A stretch of DNA of 30,000 nt from Prorocentrum cordatum (GCA_963575745.1 CAUYUJ010014758.1:205754-235753); one strand, 5' to 3'; positions 9,667-20,332 are shown, counted from the first letter of the stretch. Notes: a model not told the origin generated them from the letters alone. Translations and numbers: made by a program.

Positions 9667-10985
9667 TGCAACACAAAGATTGCGCCGCACAGGTCCTCGT
9701 TTCTCAGGGAATAATAGGATCCACCCCCCGCCCCGGATTTGACGGGCCCCCCTTTTTTCCGACTGCAATGTACATACGAATCTGCCCCATCGCGCATCCG
9801 AAATATGAACTCAACTCGTATCATCCGAACCAAACCAGCAACGCCCCCCCATCGTCCTCCGCAACAAATACTCTGCGCGCACACTTGTTTATCAAAAATC
9901 AGTAGCTTTCGAAAAACCCGTTGCAAAACAGAGGACGAAGTGCGCACGCGCGCGCCTGGTCGCTCGCGCATGCCAGAATCACTCAAAAACCGTAGGCCTC
10001 GCAAGGAACTCAGGATCGAGTGTCACAAAAACATTAAAATGGTTTCCCAACAAGGGTGTTCAACAAAAGCTTGCGCTCGCGCCCTTGCGAACTCTTAAGA
10101 TATCCGAAAGTTCATCAAACATGTCCATAAAATGCTACCAAGCGGGACCCTCGCGCGCGCATGTCGAAGTCATTCGAACGTCTCGCCCGCGTGCTGTCGC
10201 AAGAATCCTTCTCGCAAGAATCCTTCTTGCAAAAAGATGAGCAAAGTGCACATGCCCGCGTCGTCGCGAGCATGCCGTAACCTTTCAAGACCTCGCGGTT
10301 CCGCAAGGACTTGTTAAAACAACACAAAACAAAAACAAAACAACAAAAACGATCACCCCAGAAACAGTTAGAAACACATGCTTTGCAACATCAACTTTCA
10401 TCGAGCAAATGCGCTCGCGCCCTTGCGAATCCTGTTGGAAAAAAGCCATCTGCTTTTTCAACCTGATCATCAAGCCATGACAAAAGGGCCTCGCGCGCCG
10501 CATGCCAAACTCATTCGAACGCTCTCGCGCGCGCGCTGGGAGGGCACGCTCCGTGTCAAAAAGCCCGTGCGGGCCACTCCCTCGAGTCGGCCGCGAGCGC
10601 ATGTCGACCTCTGCCCACAAACTTCACCACCGACGCGAGGACGCCGTCATCGCCGTCAGCGTGATCAGCATCGGCATCGTCACTGGCCGTGCCGTCATTG
10701 TCCTCATCATCGTCACCAGCATCGCTACTAGCATCATCGCGTCTACCGTTGTCGACGTTGCCATGATACCGCGCCCACCCCAGCCGCCGACTCGCACTCA
10801 GGTGCCCGCAAGGAAGTGCCCAGCGGTCAGCGTCACCTCGGCCGCGTCGGTCGCGTCAAAGGAACTGACCGCTACGCGCGCGAGCATGCGCGGGCTAGAA
10901 ATGCGCCAACCAACAAAAAAACATGCATCGCATTCGCCGCCGCATGGCTTTTGCAAACCAAGTTGCGGGTGGGTGGGTGGGATGA
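9667..10985 (+). repeat. Long tandem repeat, copy 2 (about 1.37-kb period)
   Basis: Direct repeat of copy 1 with many substitutions and small indels; offsets drift between about 1330 and 1392 bp. Its two internal subunits (markers at 10070 and 10410) are about 340 bp apart because of an AACAAAAC-rich insertion near 10315-10370. A short duplication of CTCGCAAGAATCCTT lies near 10198-10228. Similarity to copy 1 ends just after GGTGGGTGGGATG near 10983. No gene is supported. Confidence 0.8.
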
Positions 10986-11536
10986 TTGCGCGAACCGACG
11001 CAAACTTCTCCGCGGACGCCGTCCCCAGAAGGGGGACGTGAAGGGGGGTACTGGCTCAGGCGGGGTAACATCGACCTGGAATCGGCGATGAACAACCGAT
11101 AGACCGGCGATATGCACCCGATAGCGAGTCTGCACATTCCTGGGCGGGGTGGGCTATCTCGGCGATGAATGGGCGATTGGGGGTCCATGCATCACCTCCT
11201 AAGCCTATCACCATCCCCTGTCGTTTTCAAGCACAATTACTGGCCCCTGGCGGCCGTTCGGAACGATGCGGGCACCCACAGAACGCTCTCGGCGAGACGC
11301 GGCTGCTGGAGAGCAGCCCAGTCTGGGAAACCGCCGAAAACCTACGAAGACGCCAGAAAACCCCGATCCTCGAGCATGTCGCCCCCCTCTGCACCCATCC
11401 CCCCCTCCACGCTGCCCCTGACCTCCTCACTGCGGGCCCCCGCGCCCCTGAAAGGCCTGGGCTGGGGAGCGGGGCCAGGGAAGCGCCAGTGGCGCCCGCT
11501 GGCACGGTGCCCGCCAGGCTCTGGAGTCCTGGCTCG
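10986..11536. other. Unique GC-rich sequence, no gene recognised
   Basis: A short CGGCGATGA / CGGCGAT / CCGATAG motif recurs between about 11080 and 11180. Otherwise the sequence is unique. Open frames on both strands here extend into the purine array that follows and have no recognisable domain. Confidence 0.4.
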
Positions 11537-11667
11537 AAGGGGAGGGGAGGAGGGGGAAGGGGGGGGAAGGAGTGGGAAGCAGGGGGAGGGAGGGAAAGAG
11601 AGAGGGAGGGAGGAAGGAAGGGAAAGAGAGAGGGAGGGAGGGAGGGAGGGAGGGAGGGAGGAGGAGA
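11537..11667 (+). repeat. GGGA/GGAA polypurine tract
   Basis: About 130 bp almost purely purine on the plus strand, ending in a clean (GGGA)n run near 11632-11662. Runs of three or more G at 4-bp spacing could form G-quadruplexes, and the mirror symmetry allows triplex DNA. It abuts one end of the composite module on the minus strand. Confidence 0.95.
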
Positions 11668-12244
11668 AACCATTCCTCCAAGTTTCCTCTTCATAGGATC
11701 CTACACGGACTCATTTTCACTGAAAGAAGTGCCCGGTTGGAAGACAACCGTTGGAAAATCTGGAACGGCGTCGGAACACCATCCCTGGGACTTCAACGCC
11801 GCGAATCACCGTTACTGTTGCGTCTTGACGAACCTGAATCGCACTAGAACGCCGTTCCTCGGATTTTAACACCGCGGGGCAACTTGTCTGTTGCGCCCTG
11901 ACATTCCCACACTGTGCCAAAACACCATTTCTGCGGCGTTAACCATGGGAATCCTTCAATATCTTGCCAACGCTTAAGACGATTGTGCGCGGCGCTGAAG
12001 CGAGAGCCACATTTTCAAAACGGACCGCCCTCCATCCGTGAAACCCTTGCAACTGCTTGAAACGACTGTGCGCGGCGCTAAAGCGAGAACCACAGTTTGA
12101 AAGCGGATCACCCTCCATCCGTGAAGCTGTTGCAAATTTCAAGCACCAGGATCATTAATAGTGAGGACGTCTCAAGCGAAACGCCCGGCCCGCCCTTTCG
12201 ACCAGCCTCGGGGCGCGACAAGGAATAATTCAGAAGGAAAAAGA
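11668..12244 (-). repeat. Composite dispersed module, copy 1 (two 83-bp units)
   Basis: Reverse complement of the modules at 18732-19557 and 23824-24360. Read on the minus strand it starts beside the polypurine tract (12246-12309), has CGTTTCGCTTGAGACGTCC, then two 83-bp units: TCCATCCGTGAA starts at 12031 and 12114, and the reverse-strand text CTCGCTTTAGCGCCGCGCAC lies between. It continues through GGCGTTGAAGTCCCAGGGAT and CAACGGTTGTCTTCCAACC to TGAAGAGGAAACTTGGAGG at the other polypurine tract (11537-11667). No coding frame is shared among the three copies. Confidence 0.8.
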
Positions 12245-12245
12245 A

Positions 12246-12309
12246 TGGAGGAGGAGGAGGAGGAGGAGGAGGGGGAGGAGGAGGAGGGAGGCAGGAGGAG
12301 AAGGAGGAT
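12246..12309 (+). repeat. GGA polypurine tract
   Basis: (GGA)n-type polypurine run on the plus strand bounding the second end of composite module copy 1. It corresponds to the CTC tract that precedes the other two copies. Confidence 0.95.
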
Positions 12310-12835
12310 GGGGCAGGCCGTTTTGTTTTGTGCTCTCCTCGCGCGGGGCACGAAGCCCTCAGCCCTGGGCTGCTGCGGGCCCCGGCAGTGCGGAGTGCGA
12401 CCGCCGGCTCCAGGGCCAGCGGCTAGCGAGCGGCCGCTTTGCGGCCCCAACTCTCAACTCGCCCTTTTCGCCTTTCGTCTGAAATAGCACTACTCCCTCC
12501 TCTGCTGCCGTCGCCGCCTTCGTCGTGATCGTCGTCGCCGTGGTCGCGGCCGTCGCCATCTCCGCCGCCCCCCGAGCCGCCCCCCTTGGGGCGCCGTGCT
12601 CCCGTCGCCCCCCTCGAGGCGCCTGTTCTCCCTTACCACGGACAGGTAGGGCGTGGTGGAGGAGAACGAGGCGTCACGCGCACTTGCGCTGGCGCGCTGG
12701 CGCACTGGCGCCCCGCCACTGCGCGATGCGGGAGGGCCTAAAACTGTCTCGCGGCAGCGAGGCCAGGCCGCCCTGGAAAGAGCGGGCACGCGCGCCGAGC
12801 GCCTATTCCACTGCCAGGGCCTTACCTGTAAGGGG
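12310..12835. other. GC-rich sequence, no gene recognised
   Basis: Contains GTCGCCG-type low complexity at about 12507-12580 and a small CTGGCGCG repeat at about 12684-12714. No domain-bearing frame is seen on either strand. Confidence 0.4.
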
Positions 12836-14560
12836 CCTGCGATCTGCGAAAGTGTCGCCACTTTCGAGGGCGCTGGGGGGGGGGGCAGCACAGCTTCGGC
12901 ATACCAAGACTCATAGTAGGCCTCGCCACCCATAGGGGGGGCTGCGATCTGCGAAACTGTCGCCGCTCACGGGGGCTGCTGGGGGGGCAGCACAGTGTCG
13001 CCGTACGCGGACCCAGACTCGACCTCGCCATCCTTGGGGGCTACGATCTGCGAAACTGTCGCCACGTTCGAAAGCTGTGGGGAGGGGGGGGCAGCTCCAT
13101 ACCCGAGCCCAGATTAGACCTTGCCATCCCTGGGGGGCTGCGATCTGCGAAACGGTCGCCACTTTCGAGGGCGGCTGGGGGGGGCAGCACTGTGACGCCA
13201 TACCCGGATTAGACCTCACCATCCCTGGGGATCTGCGAAACTGTCGCAACGTTCGAAAGCTGTTGGGGGAGGGGCAGCACAGCGCCGCCATACCCAAACT
13301 CAGACTAGACCTCGCCTTCGCTGGGGGGCTGCGATCTGCGAAACTGTCGCCGCTTTCGAGGGCTGCTGGGAGGAGGGGGGACCAGCACAGCGACGCCATG
13401 CGCGGACTCAGATTTGCCACTTCCAAGAGCATCCCTGGGGGGGGCGCAGCATAGTGGGGCCTTACACAGACCCCGATTAGACTTCGTCATCTTTGGGGGT
13501 CTGCAATCTGCGACACTGTCGCCACGTTCGTTCGGGGCCTTGTGGGGGTGTGCGTGTGTGCAAGGGGGGGGGGGGGGCAGCGCACTGGGGGCCCTGCCTA
13601 AACTCATATCAAACTTCGCCATCCTTGGGGGGAGGGGGGGCGAAGGGGAGGGGATCTGCGAAACCGTCGCAACTTTCGGGGCTGGTTGGGGGGGCAGCAC
13701 AGTGACGTCATACGCGGACTCGGATTAAACCTCGTCATCCCTGGGGGTCTGCGAAGCGCGACACGGTCGGAACGTTCAAGGGCTACGGGGGGGCCCAACA
13801 CAGTGGGGTCCTACCAAGATCTAAACTAAACTACGCCATCCCGGGGGGGGCTGCGGCGTGTGGAACCGTCGTCACTTTCAACGGTTGCTGGGGGTTTCAA
13901 CGGAGCGACCTCGCATCCTTGGGGGTCTGCGAAGCGCGCCACGGTCACAACGTTCAAGGGCAACTGGGGGGTCCAATGGCGTTACTTCTTACGCAGACTC
14001 ATAGTAAACCTCGTCACCCCAAGGGGGTGCAATCTGCGAGACTGTCGCCATTTTCGACGCCTGCTGGGGGGTCCAGCAAAGTGAAGTCTTACACAAGCTC
14101 GAGCTAGACCTCGCCACCCCTGTGAGCTACAATCTGCGAAACTGTCGCCACTTTCGAAGCCTGCGAAGGGGTCCAGCATAGCGACGTCCTGCGCAGACTC
14201 AAGTTTGACCTCACTACCCCTGCGGGCTGCGATCTGCGAAACTGTCGCCATTTTCGACGACTGCTCGGGGTATTAGCATAGTGACGCCATACGCATACCC
14301 GGAGTAGACCTCACCATGCCATGGGGGGTTGCGATCTGCAAAACTGCCGCCACTCACGAAGCCTGCTCGAAGGTCCAGCAATTGACGTCATACGCAGACT
14401 CCAGTTACACTTCACCACCCCTGTGGAGTTGCGATCTGTGAAACTGTCGCCACTTTCGAGGCGCACTGGAGTCCAGCATAGTGAAGTCATACTTTGATCC
14501 AGATTAGACGTCACCATCCCTGTGGGGCGGCGATATGCGAAAATACCGCAACTTTCGAAG
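12836..14560 (+). repeat. Satellite array, about 100-bp unit with a G-run
   Basis: The core ATCTGCGAAACTGTCGCCAC recurs at 12842, 12947, 13046, 13143, 13231, 13334, 13506, 13654, 13748, 13855 (weak), 13926, 14032, 14132, 14232, 14334, 14434 and 14533. The rest of the unit reads approximately TTTCGAGGGCTGCTGG, a G-run of 4-15, CAGCACAGTGACGCCATAC, then AGATTAGACCTCGCCATCCC. Spacing is mostly 97-107 bp. The 172-bp step at 13334-13506 contains a second unit lacking the core, giving 17-18 units. The left half has longer G-runs; the right half is more regular (99-106 bp). It translates into short repetitive peptides only. Confidence 0.95.
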
Positions 14561-15043
14561 GTCCCCTTCTGCTGCCCCGCTGATTTTTCGGCTCTCCATC
14601 AGCAGCCGCCCTCAAGCCCCCCCCCCCATTGCCGCCCTTTCCCCCGTCGCGCGTAGCGCCTGAATACCTCCATCAAGCCATTGTCTATCGACCGGTGTCC
14701 TTCGAGCCGCGCAGCTCGCAAGGCTCCCAAGCAAAGCTCGCAGAAAAATATATCCATGCCACACAATACCCCGCCAAGATAGCCGACCCGGCGATTCTGG
14801 CCACGCGTTGCTCAAGGGTTGGGTACATTCTTCGGATGTGCGTTTGGGGGAGCGAGGACAATTTAAAAACAAGAAATGATATTGTTAATCTTCCTACTCT
14901 GCTCCCCCTTCTCCTGCTCGTCCACCACCACCACCACCACCACCACCACCCTCCCAGACCCCCCTCTTCCCCCTCTTCCTCCTCCTCATCGTCACCCTCC
15001 TCCTCCCGATTAACGATCCCCTACCACGGACTCCTTGTCATAA
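14561..15043. other. Unique sequence with (CCA)n and CTC tracts
   Basis: 14561-14920 is unique with no gene recognised. A clean (CCA)n run lies at 14922-14950, followed by CTC-rich sequence to about 15008. An open plus-strand frame of 173 codons (14629-15150) crosses the unique part, the triplet runs and the start of the decamer array, so I do not call it a gene. Confidence 0.5.
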
Positions 15044-16150
15044 TGCAGAGCAAGCTTACCGATGACTTACCAGGGCGTAGCAGAGCTTTCCAAGGGCTTA
15101 CCAGGGCTTACCAAAGATTAGCATGGTTTTGCAAAGCTCTCAAAAGCTGAGCATGGGCGTAACAAGGCTTAGCAGCGCTGAGCAGAAATCGCCACGGAAT
15201 TGCAATGCTTTGCAGAGTTTCCCACGGCTTAGCAGGGCCTACCAGGGTTTAGCTAGGCTCGGCAACATCTCCCTGGTTGCAGCAAGACGTTGCAGGGTTT
15301 AGCAAGGCTCACCGAGCTCACCTGGGCTTCGCAAGGCTTACCAAGCTTACACGGGCTCAGCAAAGCTGATCCAGCTGAACAAGGCTTTTAGCAGAACTCA
15401 CCTGGGCTTTGCAAAGCTTACCAGAGCTTAGCAATGTTAAGCAGGGCACTCCAGGCCTTAGCAGGGTTTATCGGAGCCTGCCAGAGCCTAGTTTTGCCCA
15501 GCAGGTTCACTAAGGCTTGGGGAGGCATACAAGGCCTTAGCAGAGCTGCCTTAGCAGAGCTGCCTAAGGCTTAGCAAGGCATGTCAGGTCTTAGCAGGGC
15601 CTTGCGAAACCCAGCAAAGCAAAGCTGGTTAAAGGCTTCGCCAGCATGAGCAGGGCCTGGCAAAGCCTGTCAAGGCTGCGCGAGGCTCAGCAAGGCTTAG
15701 CCAGGCTCACCAAGCCCAGCTGGGCTTAGCAAGGCGTACCGAGCTTGGCAGGGCTCAGCAGAGACCAGGGGGCAGCGATGACTACCAGAGCTTAGCAAGG
15801 CTCAGCAAGGCGAACCAGGGCTTAGCACAGCTTTGCACAGCTTGCTTGGGGTTAGCAATGCTTAGCAAACGCAAGGAGGCTTAGAAAGAAGTGCAAGGCT
15901 TTAGCAGGGCTGACCCAGGCTTAGCCAGGCGTACCAGGTCGTAGCAGGGCCAGGCGGGCTTCGCAAAATTCAACCGAGCGTAAAGCTTCGCAAGAGCCAG
16001 CAGGACTCGGCAACGCTTGCAAAGGAGGAGGAAGGCCCAGCAAAGCTGATCAGGACTTCGCATAGCTTGCCGACGCCGAACTTAGCTGGGTGCAGCAAGG
16101 CCCACCAAGTTTAGCAGGACTTCGACAGGCTCCCCAGGCATAGCAAACCT
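15044..16150 (+). repeat. Decamer satellite, forward arm
   Basis: About 1.1 kb built of degenerate 10-bp words around AGCARGGCTT/ACCAGGGCTT, roughly 110 words in near-constant 10-bp register with occasional drift. All three frames are hit by stops because 10 is not a multiple of 3, and no ORF of note occurs. HindIII-like AAGCTT words recur as part of the consensus. Confidence 0.95.
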
Positions 16151-16176
16151 TGAGAGTTCTCAGGAGGGCGCACTAT

Positions 16177-16590
16177 TGAGCCTTCCTCAGCCACGCCCAG
16201 ACTTGCGAAGCCTTGGTCAGCACTGCTGAACCCTGCTAAGCCTTGCTAAGCTTTGCTCAGCCCTGCTCAGCTCTGCTAAGCCTGGACAAGCATTGCCACG
16301 CTCTGGTCAGCCCTGCTAAGCTTTGGTAAGCCCTGTTAAGCCTTAGTAAGCCTTGCTAAGTCCTGCCAAGGCCTGGCAAGCTCTGTTCAGCCCTGCCATG
16401 CCTAGCTAAGCTTCGTTCAGCCTTGCCGAACTTCGATAAGCCCTGCTAGAGTTCACGAAGCCTGAAAACGTGTTGAATGTTGGTGAGCTCTGCGCAGCCT
16501 TGCTAAGACTTGGCAAGCCTTGCTAAGCCCGGGTAAGGCCTGCAAAACCCGATTGGGCCCTGCGAGGCACTGCTCAACCTTGGCAAGTGC
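16177..16590 (-). repeat. Decamer satellite, inverted arm
   Basis: From about 16177 the same decamer is in the opposite orientation (CCTTGCTAAG words), about 41 words. It is in perfect 10-bp register for about 180 bp around 16261-16440. A spacer of roughly 27 bp (near 16150-16177) separates the arms. Beyond 16590 a few words such as GGCAGGGCATACCAGGGCTG return to forward orientation until about 16680. Confidence 0.9.
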
Positions 16591-16680
16591 GTGGCAGGGC
16601 ATACCAGGGCTGAACAAGCAAAGATGGCAAACGAATGGCAGGCTGAGCTGACGAGCGAAGATGCTGGCAAGCTGATGGTA

Positions 16681-17535
16681 TAGCTTAAGAGAGTGAGGAA
16701 AAGAGAAAGGGAATGTTAATGATGATGGCAAGGAAAGCACTACGAAAACCCTTCTGGATACAGAGGTGCACCACAATCCCCCGGCGTCGTTGTATACCTG
16801 CCATTGGATTGGTTGTGACAGGCCAGTGTCGACCTCGGCTCACCATTATAACTGCTCGCTGCCAATTATGTGTTAAGGCTGTAAGCGTCGATTGAACAGA
16901 TGAAAGATTACTGGCACGATCACGCAATGCGACAGGATGCGGTCAGATACTGCATCAACGTCTAACCTCCATCTTCCAGCCCATGCAAGCCTCATCGAAA
17001 TGGCGTCAATGTTGCGAGTCCGCTTCAAAACGCTGGAACGTGAGGAGATCATGAACACAAAAATTGGAGGGCTGCCTCGACGTGCTTGATCCCTACTTCA
17101 AGCGACAGACATTGGTCTGTAGCGGCTCCAGTGTTGCACATTCCACACCTCGTTTGAGGGCCTGGAGGTTAAGATTGTCTTCAGCTGTGGCGAGCTGTTG
17201 TTGTATACGCGATGGTTTACATCATTTCTCAATGCCATGCATCCTTGCTTCGTATTGATGAAGGGCGTGCCTTATGTACAACATCATATCGATGGCACGA
17301 ATTTGCTGCTTATCCTCTACGCGTTTGAGTTTACCTGTACCATGTAGGCTTGCCTTGCTCTGCACATCCGGAAGTCGTGTCCCACCCGCAGTCCTGCACA
17401 TTCGCAAACTCGCCAACAATTTGGGGCCACACGATCCTGCAGATTCGCCAACCGTTCGGGGTCACTGGCGTATGAGATCCGGGCCCCCCCCAAAGAAAAA
17501 TCCCATCCCTCGGGAGGCCACCGCCACCGAGATGG
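16681..17535. other. Unique lower-GC sequence, no gene recognised
   Basis: This is the longest stretch with ordinary complexity outside the retroelement. Plus-strand frames near 17150-17340 contain a hydrophobic, aromatic-rich open segment, but it lacks a recognisable domain and is short. I cannot say whether it is a decayed exon, an intron or spacer. Confidence 0.4.
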
Positions 17536-17539
17536 AGGG

Positions 17540-17885
17540 GGGTGGGGCCCACGAACGGTCAGGAGTGGTGCCTGGGTCGCTCGGGCGTCTCGATCGTTAA
17601 GTGGGTCCAAGATGGCCCTGGATGGCTCCAGATTGCCTCCAAGATCAAGCAGGATGGTCCAACTTCAATCAAGTTGGTCTCCCAGGTGCCCCTATGGCTC
17701 GTGGTGGCCGGGGAGCTCCCCAAGCCTACGACGGCCAAGGGAGCCCCAAGAAAGCCCGAGAGAGCGCCAAGACGGCCCAAGAAATCCTTGAAAAGACCCC
17801 AAAACGCGCCCAGACGGGCAACGAGAGCACAAGAAGCCCCCGAGAGACCCCCAAAGCCCCCAAAAGGGGCTCCTGTCTGGGGACG
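17540..17885 (+). repeat. Diverged CAAGA-GGCC short-word repeat
   Basis: Words such as CCAAGATGGCCC, CAAGACGGCCC and CCAAGAAA recur at irregular 10-30-bp spacing. They resemble the denser array at 21232-22055. The long open frames here on both strands are by-products of biased composition. 17886-18045 is GC-rich unique sequence. Confidence 0.6.
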
Positions 17886-18045
17886 TTTTGGCGCTCCCCG
17901 CGTGGTCGCACGCCAGAAAGGTCTCTGTGAAAGCCGATCCTCTCCACCCCTCTGGAGGCCCCCCCTGCGCGGCTCTCCGAACGCCCGCGGCGCGCGGCGC
18001 GCGCTCCGCGCCGACGACGACGGGCGACGTTTTTCGAGGATCCCG

Positions 18046-18172
18046 CGGCCCCAGAGGCCTCCGAAAGGCCCTGGTAGGGGTCCGAGGGTCTCCGATGGCC
18101 CTCCGAGGGCCTTCCGAGGGCCATCCGAGGGCCTTTTTCTGTTGAGGGCCATCCGATGGCCTGCGGAGTGCC
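18046..18172 (+). repeat. CCGAGGGCC short-word repeat
   Basis: CCGAGGGCCTTCCGAGGGCC-type words recur about every 10-12 bp with variants CCGATGGCC and CCGAAAGGCC. The words are partly self-complementary (GGCC centres). 18173-18419 beyond it is GC-rich and then AT-richer unique sequence with no gene. Confidence 0.65.
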
Positions 18173-18419
18173 TGCGGGTGCCTCGGGCGCGCGCGCGCGC
18201 TGCGGCGGTCCAGCGAGCAAGGCCTGGAGGTTCAGCTGCGGGGGCTGCTGCATGGGTGGCGGGAGGCCTGTGCGGCGCCCCGGCGACGCCGCGGCGCGCC
18301 CGCGCAGCCGACCCGGCAGGCCCAACGGAACGGGCCCTCATCCTCTTCTTCGTATTAGTTGTTTTCTTCGTATCATTATGATCAGTAGTAATATTACGAT
18401 GAAGGTTACGATTATCATG

Positions 18420-18697
18420 CTCCTTCTTCTTCCTCCTGATCCTCCTCCTCCTCCTCCTTCTCCTCCTCTTCCTCCTCTTCCTCCTCCTCGTATTGCTGCT
18501 GCTGGTCCTCCTCTCATGCTGTACCTCCTCATCCGCGACCAGATCCACCTAGCCTTCCTCCTCCACCTTCTTCTCCTCCTCCATGTCCTCCTCGTCCTCC
18601 TCCTCCTCCGCGTCCTCCTCCTCCTGATCCTCCCCCTCCTCCTCCTTCTCCTCCTCCTCCTCCTCCTCCTGATCCTCCTCCTCATCCATTCCTTATC

Positions 18698-18700
<3 letters not shown>
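18420..18700 (+). repeat. CTC polypyrimidine tract with a unique island
   Basis: (CTC)n-type pyrimidine tract that precedes composite module copy 2. Near 18507-18560 it holds a non-repeat island with CTCTCATGCTGTACCTCCTC and CCGCGACCAG, which recurs downstream of the module near 19640-19680, 1133 bp away. Confidence 0.9.

Positions 18701-18731
<31 letters not shown>
18701..18731 (+). repeat. A31 homopolymer
   Basis: An uninterrupted run of 31 A between the CTC tract and the composite module. The other two module copies have no A-run at the same place, so it was gained here. It may be simple slippage or the trace of a retroposed poly(A) tail. Confidence 0.95.
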
Positions 18732-18733
<2 letters not shown>

Positions 18734-19557
18734 TCTCCCTGTCGCTCCCCAAGGCAAAATGTCAGGGCTGGCCGCGCGTTTCGCCTGAGATTTCCTCACC
18801 ATCTATGACCCTGAAGCTTCAAAAATGACAATAGCTTCACAGATGGAGGGCGGGTGGTTTTTCAAAAATGTGGTTCTCGCCTTAGCGCCGCGCACACTCG
18901 TCTTAAACATTTGCAAGAGCTTCACGGATTGAGGGCGGGTGGTTTTCAAAATGTGGCTCTCGCCTTAGCGCCGCGCACACTCGTCTTAAACATTGCAAAA
19001 GCTTCACGGAGCGAGGGCGAGTCGTTTTCCAAATGTGGCTCTCGCCTTGGCGCCGCGCACATCCATCTTACAAAACTGCACGAGCTTCACGGATTGAGGG
19101 CGACTCGTTTTCAAAATGTGGCTCTCGCCCTGGCGCCGCGCAAATTCATTCAACAATTTGCAAGAGCTTCACGGATTGAGGGCAATTCCTTTTCAAAATG
19201 TGGCTCCCGCTTTGGCGCCGCACACATTCGTTCACAAAAAACACGAGTTCCACGGATTCCCATGATCAGCGTACCAGAAATGATGTTTGGGAAGGATTCG
19301 GGCTTATGAGGATGCACAAGTTATGCTGATTCGCGGTGTTCAATCCCAAGAATGGCGTTCGGGCACGATCTAGGGTCGTCAAGACGCAACAGTCAGGTTG
19401 ATCCGTGGCGTTGGAATCGCGAGAAAAATGTTTTGGCATGCTTCAGGGCCTTCAAACAATTGTCTTTCAACGAGGCAGTTCCCTCAGTAAAAATGAACCG
19501 TTGCAGAGGGCGGAGGGTTTATTCCAACATCGTCGATGCCTTTTGGGTTGAAACTGG
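18732..19557 (+). repeat. Composite dispersed module, copy 2 (five 83-bp units)
   Basis: Begins with CTGTCGCTCCCCAAGGC and GCGTTTCGCCTGAGATTTCC. Five full units follow, starting AGCTTCACGGATTGAGGGCG-like at 18833, 18918, 19000, 19083 and 19165, plus a partial one at 19246 (spacing 81-85). Each contains TGTGGCTCTCGCCTTAGCGC. After the units it runs through ACCAGAAATGATGTTTGGG and CAAACAATTGTCTTTCAACG to TATTCCAACATCGTCGATGC and a CTC tract. An open frame of 151 codons (18854-19309) merely cycles through all three frames of the 83-bp unit, so no gene is called. Confidence 0.85.
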
Positions 19558-19806
19558 TCCTTTTCCTCCTCCTCCTCGTCCTCCTCGTCCTCCTCCTCCT
19601 CCTCCTCATCCTCCTCATCCTCGTCTTGCTGCTCCTGGGTCTCCTCTCATGCTGTACCTCCTCGTCCGCGACCAGGTCCGAGCGACCTTCCTCCTCCACC
19701 CTCTTCTCCTCCTCCCTGTCCTCCTAGTTTTCCTCCTCCTCCTTCCTCCTCATCCTCCTCCTCCTCCCCTCCTCCTCCTCCTCCTCCTCCTCCTCCTCCT
19801 CCTCCT
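19558..19806 (+). repeat. CTC polypyrimidine tract with the same island
   Basis: (CTC)n tract following composite module copy 2. The island CTCTCATGCTGTACCTCCTC is at about 19644, followed by CCGCGACCAGGTCC and CTTCCTCCTCCACC. It matches the upstream tract as a direct repeat. Confidence 0.9.
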
Positions 19807-19809
19807 CAT

Positions 19810-19840
<31 letters not shown>

Positions 19841-19930
19841 ATCATCCTCCTCCTCCTCCTCCTCATCATCATCATCATCATCATCATCGTCAGCATATCC
19901 TCGTCATCATCCTCATCCTCATCCTCCTCC

Positions 19931-19973
<43 letters not shown>

Positions 19974-20296
19974 AATCATAATCATCATCGGCACCATCAC
20001 CATCGTCAGCATCATGATCAGCAGCATCATCATCACCATGACCATCCTCACCATCATCATCACCATCATCATCAGCATTATCATCATCAGTATCATCACC
20101 ATCAACAACAACATCAGCAGCATCATCGTCAGCATCAATATCGTCATCCTCATCAGCATCATCAGCATCAGCACCATCAGCAGCAGCATCATCACAATCA
20201 TCATGATCAGTGTCCTCATCAGCATCGTCATTATCATCATCGGCATCATCAACCTCAACATCGTCAGCAGCATCCTCATGGTGATCATCATCACCG

Positions 20297-20332
<36 letters not shown>

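Noticed and set aside
12836-14560. CRISPR-like regular repeats
   Set aside because: Units are directly adjacent with no unique spacers of constant size and the whole 100-bp unit is conserved: a satellite.
17559-18548. 329-codon minus frame and overlapping 279-codon plus frame (17542-18381)
   Set aside because: They overlap over biased CAAGA/GGCC words and a CTC tract, with no recognisable domain.
18854-19309. 151-codon plus frame with repeated QNVALALAPR and KCGSRL peptides
   Set aside because: The peptides are different frames of the same 83-bp DNA unit. Unit length is not a multiple of 3, so it is a repeat and not a protein repeat family.
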